Shown here piece after piece: positions 58,021-64,000 of a DNA stretch of 64,000 nucleotides. The notes below the pieces were generated by a model. It did no database searches and had not been told where the DNA came from. It saw only the letters and a list, made by a program, of their open reading frames with translations. Source of the DNA: Rhodospirillales bacterium URHD0017 (GTDB lineage: Bacteria; Pseudomonadota; Alphaproteobacteria; Reyranellales; Reyranellaceae). The stretch lies in the NCBI GenBank assembly GCA_900110395.1, contig FODP01000023.1, positions 42,132 to 106,131 on the forward strand, written 5' to 3'. Position 1 is the first letter of the stretch. Every line of letters begins with the position of its first letter. The position numbers were made by a program, and so were the translations under genes.

Positions 58021-59035
58021 AGCCGGACCGCTTCAGCCTGTCCGCCACGATGCCGGCAGCATCCGCGGTCGTATAGGGCCCCAGGCGCACTCGCCAGACG
58101 TCGCGTCCGCCGGCCGATCCCTGGGAAACCTCCGAGGCGCCGTAGCTGCGCACCGCGCCGCGCTGGCGCTCGGCGTTTTCCATCGTCGAGAAGGCCCCTG
58201 TCTGCACATAGAAGCCGCTGCCGGCAAGCGCCGATGTCGGCGTCGCGACGGGTGCGGCGCCCGAGGCAAGCGAGGCCACGGTCACCCCTCTCCCGCCGCT
58301 GCCATAGGCGACCGGCGTCTCGACCGAAGGCGGCTGGGGCGTCGTCGGCCACACCGGCTGAGGCTGCGGCGCGGGCTGCGGCGGTATGACGACCGGCTGC
58401 ACCTGCGGCGGCGGCGTTGTCTGGACCGGCGCCGCGGCCATGGTCGGTGCAGGCGCCGTACGTTGACCGGAGGCGACCTGGGCCACGGCCGCGTTCTGCT
58501 CGGCCGGCCCGCCGCCTGCGACGGCGGCGTCGCGCACGGCCATGCTCTCGGCCGGGAGCTGGTCGATGCGCACCCGGGCCGTGCCGTGGCGGACGACGTC
58601 GAGCTCCTGCGCCGCGGTGCGCGACAGGTCGATGATGCGGCTGCGGGCGAACGGGCCGCGGTCGTTGATGCGCACGACCGTGCTCATGCCGTTGTCGAGG
58701 TTGGTGACGCGCACGATCGCCGGCATCTGCAAGGTGCGGTGCGCGGCCGTGCGTTCGCTCTGGTCATAGCGCTCGCCGTTGGCCGTCGATTTGCCATGGA
58801 AGCCCGGCCCGTACCACGAGGCGACGCCCGTTTCGGTCCGGTTGAACTCCTCCGTCGGCGTATAGGTGACGCCGTCGATCTTGTAGGGCGCGCCGACCTT
58901 GTAGGTGCCGCGCTGCGCCACCCCGGAACCCCCGCCGCCCCGGCTCGATGAGCCGCAAGCGGCGAGCAGGCCGGCCAGGCAGCCCACCAGCAGCAAGGTC
59001 CCCCAAACACGAACGGCGGCACGGACGGCGGGCAT
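57992..59035 (-). CDS. rlpA: RlpA-like septal lipoprotein with SPOR domain
   Basis: About 347 residues. The lipobox is LLAAC near residues 23-27 from ATG 59035, followed by the double-psi beta-barrel (TGVASWYGPGFHGKSTANGE, VRINDRGPFARSRIIDLS), a Pro/Gln/Val linker and a C-terminal SPOR domain (FYVQTGAFSTMENAERQ, VRLGPYTTAD) that binds denuded glycan at the septum. Upstream in-frame ATGs at 59071 and 59092 are alternatives. It acts as a lytic transglycosylase in division. Confidence 0.9.
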   Translation of the reverse strand: MPAVRAAVRVWGTLLLVGCLAGLLAACGSSSRGGGGSGVAQRGTYKVGAPYKIDGVTYTPTEEFNRTETGVASWYGPGFHGKSTANGERYDQSERTAAHRTLQMPAIVRVTNLDNGMSTVVRINDRGPFARSRIIDLSRTAAQELDVVRHGTARVRIDQLPAESMAVRDAAVAGGGPAEQNAAVAQVASGQRTAPAPTMAAAPVQTTPPPQVQPVVIPPQPAPQPQPVWPTTPQPPSVETPVAYGSGGRGVTVASLASGAAPVATPTSALAGSGFYVQTGAFSTMENAERQRGAVRSYGASEVSQGSAGGRDVWRVRLGPYTTADAAGIVADRLKRSGYGDARVLSE

Positions 59036-59112
59036 CGAACCGGTACGCGGGCTGACTACGGCTAGGGGCATGGCTGCCTGATCATACATCATCTTGGTGA
59101 AATCGGGCAGTC

Positions 59113-59991
59113 TCACCGGGCCGCGGCGATCTTGTCGGACAAGAGCCCAACGGCGAGCGCGAAGAAATCCGACTGGTTCCAGCGCAGGATGGCCTGGAAG
59201 TTCGCCGTCGTGATGAAGGTCGGCCCGCCCCCTCCGGCCGGCCGCACGATGCGCTCGCCCTGCCCCGCCGGCGTGCCGGCCGGCACTTCGTGGCCCCATG
59301 ACGCGCCGGGCCGCCAGCCGACGCGCCGCAGGTAGTTGGTGATCGAGGCGAAGACGTCGGCCTTGTTGGTCCAGATGTCCATGCGGCCGTCGCCATCGCC
59401 GTCGGCGGCATAGGCGAGGAAGCTCGTCGGGATGAACTGGCACTGCCCCATCGCACCCGCCCACGAGCCCTTCATGTTGTCGAAGGAGACATGGCCCTGG
59501 GCCAGGATCTTCAACGCCGCGATCAGCTGCTGGCGGAAGAACTGGGTGCGGAAGTTGTTGTAGACCAGGGTCGCCAGCGCATCGATGACCTCGAAGTCGC
59601 CGAGGTTCTTGCCGTAGTTGCTCTCGATGCCCCACAGCGCCACCACGGTCGACGGCGGGATGCCGGCCGGCCCGGCGAAGCGCTCGACCAGCGCGCGATT
59701 TTCGGCCAGCCGCGCCCGCCCGTTCTTTACGCGCTCGTCCGACACCACGATCTCGAGGTAGCGGTCGAACGTCATCTTGAACTCAGGCTGGTTGCGCGCG
59801 AGCTCCATCACGCGCGGGATTTCCTGGACCTTGCCCAAGGCCATGTCGAGCGTGCCGGCGTCGACGCCCGACTTCAGGGCCTCGGCGCGGATGGTGCGCA
59901 GGAAAGCGTCGAACTTGGGATCGCCACTTTGCGCCAGGGCCGTGGCCGGGGAGAGAGCCAGGGCGGTACAGAGAAGACGTCGGCTTATCAT
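59113..59991 (-). CDS. Lytic murein transglycosylase (MltB-like, SLT_2)
   Basis: 292 residues. Signal peptide (MISRRLLCTALALSPATALA), then the MltB core with the catalytic Glu in ALWGIESNYG, and GSWAGAMGQCQFIPTSFLAYAAD. It cleaves the MurNAc-GlcNAc bond forming 1,6-anhydro ends. The Cys in the signal region is not a lipobox, so it is probably soluble in the periplasm. It sits before rlpA, with a direct-repeat copy upstream of its start. Confidence 0.9.
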   Translation of the reverse strand: MISRRLLCTALALSPATALAQSGDPKFDAFLRTIRAEALKSGVDAGTLDMALGKVQEIPRVMELARNQPEFKMTFDRYLEIVVSDERVKNGRARLAENRALVERFAGPAGIPPSTVVALWGIESNYGKNLGDFEVIDALATLVYNNFRTQFFRQQLIAALKILAQGHVSFDNMKGSWAGAMGQCQFIPTSFLAYAADGDGDGRMDIWTNKADVFASITNYLRRVGWRPGASWGHEVPAGTPAGQGERIVRPAGGGGPTFITTANFQAILRWNQSDFFALAVGLLSDKIAAAR

Positions 59992-60017
59992 GATTGGCCC
60001 ACCTTCTGAGCGAGCAG

Positions 60018-60066
60018 ATGAAGAACGATACCGAAGTAACTGGGCACCTTGCAATATTTGTGGCGG
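60018..60066. repeat. ~50-bp direct repeat, copy 1
   Basis: ATGAAGAACGATACCGAAGT begins a stretch that recurs with few changes at 60697-60745. The first 26 bases differ at one position; later bases diverge. The two copies flank the cysteine-repeat gene. Both strands can encode a conserved short peptide, so coding versus non-coding origin is unclear. Confidence 0.75.
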
Positions 60067-60076
60067 ACACGGAGAC

Positions 60077-60082
60077 TATAAT
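60077..60082 (+). promoter_or_regulatory. Candidate -10 box before the cysteine-repeat gene
   Basis: A perfect TATAAT lies 33 bases before the TTG start. TTGCAA (60049-60054) and TTGTGG (60058-60063) are nearby -35-like words but at 22 and 13 bases spacing, so the promoter is not secure. Confidence 0.4.
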
Positions 60083-60114
60083 CCCGGAGAACCGCCGCGC
60101 AGGGGAGGTCCGAC

Positions 60115-60666
60115 TTGGCGCATCGAGGTGTCGCGCGGCTGATCGCCTTGCTGGCGCTGCTCGTCTTGTCGCTCGCGGCGCCATCGATTGCGCAGGACGA
60201 CGTGGTCGATTGCGGCAACGGCTTCCATTGTCCCAAGGGCAATGCCTGCCTGCTCGGGGGATTTTGCGCCGTCGCGGTCGACGCTGTCCCGGGCAGCGTG
60301 CCGTCGAAGACCAGGCCCGGCTTCTTCTGTGAGCCGGGCTTTCGCGAGAGCACGGTCCAGCCTGGCAAGTGCATTCCCGGCAGCTACACCGAATGCCCCA
60401 ACGGCTTTGCGTGCGCCGCCGGAATGCAGTGCCTGCCGGAGGGTGGCTGCACGGGCGGGCCGCCGCCGACCGGTCCGATGTGCGGCGGCGGCCTGCGCTG
60501 CGCCGAAGGCCGGGTCTGCTCGAGCCGCAACACCTGCCTCAACCTCGAATACTTCCAGGACTGCGGCAACGGCACGATCTGCACCAAAGGGGCGGCGTGC
60601 GAGCAACCCTCGGGCTGCGTTGCCGTGGCGCCCGAACGTACCCGCCAGCAGCCGAATTCCCGCTGA
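60115..60666 (+). CDS. Secreted cysteine-repeat protein, novel
   Basis: 183 residues, not recognised. A signal peptide (about 1-26) is followed by four 19-residue modules with cysteines exactly six apart: 33/39/45/51, 94/100/106/112, 123/129/135/141 and 150/156/162/168, with GNG or PNG between the first two. Two more cysteines (72 and 86) lie in the linker, making 18. Each module has the form C-x5-C-x5-C-x5-C, suggesting a small disulfide-knot-like fold outside the cytosol. A GGGGAGG site precedes the TTG start. It is divergent from mltB and flanked by direct repeats. Confidence 0.8.
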   Translation: MAHRGVARLIALLALLVLSLAAPSIAQDDVVDCGNGFHCPKGNACLLGGFCAVAVDAVPGSVPSKTRPGFFCEPGFRESTVQPGKCIPGSYTECPNGFACAAGMQCLPEGGCTGGPPPTGPMCGGGLRCAEGRVCSSRNTCLNLEYFQDCGNGTICTKGAACEQPSGCVAVAPERTRQQPNSR

Positions 60667-60696
60667 TCGGACAGAGACCGGTTCGTGACGATGCGC

Positions 60697-60745
60697 ATGA
60701 AGAACGATGCCGAAGTAACTGGCCGCTTTGCCGTATTTGCCGCGT
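60697..60745. repeat. ~50-bp direct repeat, copy 2
   Basis: Second copy of the 60018-60066 element, 679 bases away in the same orientation, right after the cysteine-repeat gene. From ATG 60691 it also opens a 46-codon frame (MRMKNDAEVTG...) to a TAG at about 60831, for which no ribosome site or homology is evident. Confidence 0.7.
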
Positions 60746-60974
60746 GGCATCGCGCGGCCCACGCGACCAAGCGTCCCACCGGCAAAATTGTCCACCAACA
60801 AAGGTGGCGAAACGCACAGAAACGCGGCTAGAAGTCCAATAGCACCGCTTGTGGGAGCGGTTTGGGAGTCGGAGGGGCAACCCTCCAGTTGAGCGGGAAC
60901 ATCACGATCGAATCTGCCTTGGCGCGGCCTTGCCCAGTCGCGTCCGTCTGTCCTTTGTTGGTTTTTGGGGGCTC

Positions 60975-62276
60975 ATGAACAGGACATCGCGCACCGCAGC
61001 ACTTGCGGCCTCGCTGACCCTCGGTTCGGCTGTCGCGGCTATTGCCGCCGACGACGGCATCTACGACGACATGCCCTTGGAAACGGCGCGCACCTCGGAA
61101 GAGCGCCTGCTGGGCAGCGACGACAAAACGGCGCGCCATCTTGCCCATCTGCCCTTCACGCGCGAGATCGCCGCGGCCGGAATCGTGGGCGAAGCGCTGG
61201 CGCCATCGCTCGCCGAGGCGCGCGTCCCGGCGACAGTGATACTCGAGGCCAGCAAGGCCCTGTCCGGCACGCTCGATTTCGAGCGCGAGACGGGTGCGGG
61301 CGATCGTTTCTATGTGCGCTACCGCCAGCCCTTCACCGTCGACGGCACGCCGATCGGCACGGCACAGCTGGTGTGGCTCGAGCTGCGCACGACGGCCAAG
61401 GGCACGGTTGCGCTGCATCGCTTCCGGGCGAACGGCGGGACCGAGCAGCTGTGGCTGGCCAACGGCGAAGCAGCCGGCAGCACGGCCCTGCGCCTGCCGC
61501 TCGACATCATCAACGTCTCCTCGGGCTTCGGCTTGCGCCTCGACCCGCTCGACAAGCCCGGCCCGCCGATGGGGCCTCTCGCCGATCCGGCGCCGGTGGC
61601 CGCAGTGGCGCCGCCCGAGCCGCCGCCGCCGCCCAAGGCGGAGCCGTTGCCACCGCCGCGCCGGCCGACTCTGGGCGGTCTCTCCGCCTTCGGCGGCGCG
61701 CGCGATGTCTTCGATTCGGGTCGTCCGGATTTCAATCGCCGTCGTGCCGAGCCTGAGCCCGAGGTGGCCAAGGCGCCCGAGCCGCCGAAGGTCGAGGCGC
61801 CGCCGGCGCCACCGGCGCCTCCCCCGCGGCCCAAGCCGCGGCTTTTCATGCATGACGGGCTCGACCTCGTCGCGATGACGGGCACGGAGATCTATGCGGC
61901 GGCCGATGGCGTCGTGACCGGCGCCGGCCCGAATGGCGGCTACGGCAACTGGATGCAGATCGACCATCCGGGCAAGCTGACGACCGTCTACGGCCACCTG
62001 TCGGCCTTCGCACCGGGCATCGAGGCGGGCACCCGCGTCAGCCAGGGCGAGCTTGTAGGCTTCGTCGGCAACACCGGCCGCTCGACCGGCGCGCACCTGC
62101 ATTTCGAGATCGTGGCCAGCGGCCGCACGGTCAATCCGACGACCTTCCCGGGGATCAAGCGAACCCAGCTCACGGGCAGTGACCTCGACCGATTCAAGAA
62201 GCAGGTCAAACGCTCCCTCGACGAACGCGACCGCGAAGCCAGGGTCGATGCCGTGATCCTGGGGATGCTCAACTAG
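60975..62276 (+). CDS. M23-family metallopeptidase
   Basis: 433 residues with a signal peptide (about 1-24), an N-terminal domain resembling those in MepM/NlpD-type endopeptidases, a Pro-rich linker (about 210-290) and a C-terminal LytM domain. The zinc motifs are MHDGLD (HxGxD form) and GAHLHFEI (HLH), and both are intact, so it should be active in cutting peptidoglycan cross-links. ATG 60975 gives the natural signal peptide. The tRNA-Ser gene is 43 bases downstream. Confidence 0.9.
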   Translation: MNRTSRTAALAASLTLGSAVAAIAADDGIYDDMPLETARTSEERLLGSDDKTARHLAHLPFTREIAAAGIVGEALAPSLAEARVPATVILEASKALSGTLDFERETGAGDRFYVRYRQPFTVDGTPIGTAQLVWLELRTTAKGTVALHRFRANGGTEQLWLANGEAAGSTALRLPLDIINVSSGFGLRLDPLDKPGPPMGPLADPAPVAAVAPPEPPPPPKAEPLPPPRRPTLGGLSAFGGARDVFDSGRPDFNRRRAEPEPEVAKAPEPPKVEAPPAPPAPPPRPKPRLFMHDGLDLVAMTGTEIYAAADGVVTGAGPNGGYGNWMQIDHPGKLTTVYGHLSAFAPGIEAGTRVSQGELVGFVGNTGRSTGAHLHFEIVASGRTVNPTTFPGIKRTQLTGSDLDRFKKQVKRSLDERDREARVDAVILGMLN

Positions 62277-62319
62277 GACTTGGCTTCGGCCGCCAACGCC
62301 AGTATCGCTCGGCTCGGAT

Positions 62320-62409
62320 GGATGGGTGGCCGAGTGGTTTAAGGCACCGGTCTTGAAAACCGGCGTGGGTTCACGCTCACCGTGGGTTCGAATCCCACCC
62401 CATCCGCCA
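62320..62409 (+). tRNA. tRNA-Ser (anticodon UGA)
   Basis: Ninety bases including an encoded CCA. Acceptor GGATGGG pairs with CCCATCC, the T-stem GTGGG-TTCGAAT-CCCAC is intact, the anticodon loop CTTGAAA gives UGA (62354-62356), and a long variable arm (class II) identifies serine. It is a likely integration site because phage-type genes follow directly. Confidence 0.96.
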
Positions 62410-62590
62410 AGATAGCTCGGAAAAGCCAATAAAATTGTATATTTTAGTCGGGCCGGTCGACCCTACCCACCACTCTACCCATCATCCGCGCCCCGAGTGC
62501 AGCTCCTAACCCATTGCTTTCCATTGCCTAAGCAATGGCCGGCCGAGGTCCGAGCGCCAAGCCAGGGGCGTTGTGTGTTACAGTTACCGC
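62410..62590. other. Gap after tRNA-Ser with one hairpin, no gene
   Basis: No coding frame with support. The segment holds an A/T-rich patch (62430-62455) and the hairpin CCATTGC-CTAA-GCAATGG (about 62521-62538), preceded by CCCATTGCTT-like sequence that has a counterpart at about 63809-63833. Confidence 0.5.
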
Positions 62591-62965
62591 ATGAGCGAGG
62601 ATCTCCGGGCCACGGTGCGGGCCATCAAGGGGGCGGGCTTTTCGACGCTGGGCGCCATCGCCAAGGCGCTGCAGGATCGTGGCATCAAGACGCCAGCCGG
62701 CTCGGCCACATGGCATCGAGCCCAGGTCTCGCGCTTGCTGGACGCTACCCCTACCCCCGAGCGCGCGCCCACCGTCGCGATGGTCCGCGTTGTCATCACC
62801 GCCAATCATGTCCCGTTGCCCGTCGAAGATGACGACACGGTGCGGCCAGGGTGGCAGCGCGCCACCCGCACGAAGCGCGTCTATGTCGGGCGCAGGCTTT
62901 CCGTTCCCGAGGATTTGGCCGAGCTGCTGGCGTTCCGCCGGCAAGCGGTCGCCCTGTCGCCCTAG
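62591..62965 (+). CDS. Small ORF resembling the tail of a serine recombinase
   Basis: 124 residues. The N-terminal part (AIKGAGFSTLGAIAKALQDR, then GIKTPAGSATWHRAQVSRLLD) follows the pattern of the recombinase DNA-binding region (ALNARGIRTPRGG... VRNLL) found downstream of serine-recombinase catalytic domains, but the catalytic domain is absent. The remaining C-terminus is unplaced. It may be a decayed recombinase or a small DNA-binding phage protein. It ends in the same CTAG that ends the opposite-strand terminase gene. Confidence 0.55.
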   Translation: MSEDLRATVRAIKGAGFSTLGAIAKALQDRGIKTPAGSATWHRAQVSRLLDATPTPERAPTVAMVRVVITANHVPLPVEDDDTVRPGWQRATRTKRVYVGRRLSVPEDLAELLAFRRQAVALSP

Positions 62966-63455
62966 TTCACCGGGCGCGGGCCGCGCCTCTTGGGCGTCAT
63001 CCGACCGTAATGCCACTTCAATCCGTCGATCACGCGCCTGGCGACGGGTACGGGCATGCCACCGCGCCGGCCGGCCCGATCGGCAATCTCCAGTACGTCT
63101 TCACCGATCGACTCACGCCCGCATTGCCGGGCCAAGTCGTATTGCCGCCGAAACTCGGGCGTGCTCGCTACCCAAGACAGCACAGCCCGCTTTGATGGCG
63201 TGCCCGGCTCACGGCAAATCGCGCTCAGAGGGACTCACCATTGGCCAGCCGGTCAAAGAGCATGCGGACAACCTCGGGCGTGTAGAGGCTTGGCCGTCCA
63301 GGCTTCCGGGCGATGCCATCGTCCAGCGGCGGCCCGCCGTTGTGGCCCCGCTGTTTTTCCGCTGTTATCAGCGCCGAAATTCTATGACCCCATGACGCGT
63401 GGCCGCGCGCGCCTGTGCGTACTGGTGCATTAAATTCGCTCGTGCGGCGTGTCAC
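62962..63455 (-). pseudogene. Small terminase subunit-like gene, frameshifted
   Basis: Two frames together give a phage small terminase-like protein: the first (GTG 63455 on) has GRPSLYTPEVVRMLFDRLANGES and the second resumes SAICREPGTPSKRAVLSW, then PEFRRQYDLAR and ends MTPKRRGPRPVN. The join (about 63225-63235) has an extra CT in a CTCT context. The pattern GRPSxYTPE...GESL.SIC matches the Sf6-type small terminase family, which selects DNA for packaging. The break suggests decay, or possibly a sequencing slip. Confidence 0.6.
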
Positions 63456-63469
63456 TCAAGCCCGCTCCC

Positions 63470-63730
63470 CTACCTCTGCGACAGTTGCGACTCTTGCGAC
63501 AGTTGGCGAGTAGCCGTGCCGGTCTTGGCCGCCCGGTAGGCTTCCCAACGTGCGCGAGCTGCAGTGGCGTTACGCGCTTTGCCCTCGGGCGTCTTGGGTC
63601 CCGTCGACAGGCCGCCATGTAGGGGGCAGCGCCACGCGCCTCGCTTGGTCTTCATCGCCGTAGCCCCGCAGCGTCGGCCGAACCATCGGCCTACTTGGCC
63701 ATCCCAGGCTTTGCAGATGTGTTTAGGCAT
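63470..63730 (-). CDS. Small phage-type protein with HGGLSTGPKT motif
   Basis: 86 residues. CGATAMKTKRGAWRCPLHGG then LSTGPKTPEGKARNATAARARWEAYRAAK. The HGGxSTGPKTxEG stretch is a family seen in prophages, often near terminase genes; function unknown. It lies 14 bases before the frameshifted terminase gene on the same strand, and a second copy of the motif lies 13 bases beyond its start. Confidence 0.65.
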   Translation of the reverse strand: MPKHICKAWDGQVGRWFGRRCGATAMKTKRGAWRCPLHGGLSTGPKTPEGKARNATAARARWEAYRAAKTGTATRQLSQESQLSQR

Positions 63731-63743
63731 CGCCTAGGGCCAT

Positions 63744-64000
63744 TTACCAACCGCTAACCCGTTGATCTATCGGGGCGATGGCAGGTCGAAGGGTATCACT
63801 TCCGGCCCATTGCTTCTCATTGCTATGCAATAGCGTCGCCGCGTCACCTGTTTCGGGCCTGTTACCAGGGCGCCGAGCTGCCCAGCGCGCTCGCTGCGCC
63901 GCTGCGATCCTCTCGCGCCCTTCGGTCGTCTTGGGGCCTGTCGATAGGCCGCCGTGCAGGCGACAACGCCAACGCCCGCGCTTGGTCTCGATCGCCTTGC
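63744..64000 (-). CDS. Second HGGLSTGPKT-motif protein, cut by window edge
   Basis: At least 85 codons on the minus strand, running off the right edge. It shares KTKRG(A/R)WRC(P/R)LHGG and STGPKT-EG with the previous gene but then differs (RERIAAAQRARW). This looks like a tandem duplicate. The 5' end is outside the window. Confidence 0.6.
   Translation of the reverse strand, partial: KAIETKRGRWRCRLHGGLSTGPKTTEGRERIAAAQRARWAARRPGNRPETGDAATLLHSNEKQWAGSDTLRPAIAPIDQRVSGW

Noticed and set aside
59994..60332. 112-codon plus-strand frame spanning the mltB upstream region
   Set aside because: It overlaps the signal-peptide part of the cysteine-repeat gene in another frame and has no homology; only its first 17 codons resemble the repeat copy at 60697.

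Overview
The window looks like a chromosomal segment from a high-GC alphaproteobacterium. The evidence is the gene order dus-ntrB-ntrC-ntrY-ntrX-aminotransferase-hfq-hflX, the fused ispDF gene, a pyruvate dehydrogenase operon whose E1 beta subunit carries its own lipoyl domain, the tamA-tamB pair, and the run rlpA-dacA-tmk-holB-metG-tatD-metallohydrolase. Long palindromic intergenic repeats of the kind common in this class are also present. Genus cannot be fixed from sequence reading alone.

Layout. 1-3 kb: aldo/keto reductase and an ABC exporter. 3-10 kb: a taurine-dioxygenase-like oxygenase divergent from tamA-tamB (outer-membrane assembly). 10-14 kb: a compact three-gene operon (DUF350 membrane protein, small membrane protein, glutathionylspermidine-synthase-like ATP-grasp ligase), an SDR/enoyl-CoA hydratase pair and a decayed BON-domain gene. 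14-24 kb: housekeeping genes (trpE, ppiD-like, tpiA, secG, pyrG, eno) with two secreted hypothetical proteins. 24-29 kb: a large RTX calcium-binding protein, a frameshifted acyl-CoA dehydrogenase with a divergent AraC regulator, and an AlaX editing protein. 29-36 kb: ftsB, pdhA-pdhB-pdhC-lpd, lipA and a COQ10/RatA-like gene. 36-50 kb: cinA-type amidohydrolase, ispDF, dus-ntrBC-ntrYX, hfq-hflX, a groES with no groEL beside it, and an inositol-phosphatase-family gene. 50-62 kb: mazG and the cell-envelope/DNA-metabolism operon on the minus strand, a cysteine-repeat secreted protein, and an M23 peptidase. 62.3-64 kb: a tRNA-Ser(UGA) followed by phage-type fragments (recombinase-tail-like ORF, frameshifted small-terminase-like gene, two tandem HGG-STGPKT proteins), i.e. 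the left end of an accessory island continuing past the window.

How the genes work together. The pdh genes and lipA form a lipoylation-dependent pyruvate oxidation unit. ntrBC and ntrYX are paired nitrogen/redox two-component systems, with hfq as the post-transcriptional partner next to them. dacA, rlpA, mltB and the M23 peptidase form a peptidoglycan-remodelling cluster.

Most of the window is conventional core genome. The least explained parts are the secreted protein with four exact C-x5-C-x5-C-x5-C repeats and its flanking ~50-bp direct repeats (60.0-60.75 kb), the DUF350/small protein/ATP-grasp operon (10.3-12.1 kb), the phage-like remnants after tRNA-Ser, and several families of perfect long palindromes. 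No CRISPR array, complete insertion sequence or rRNA was seen.
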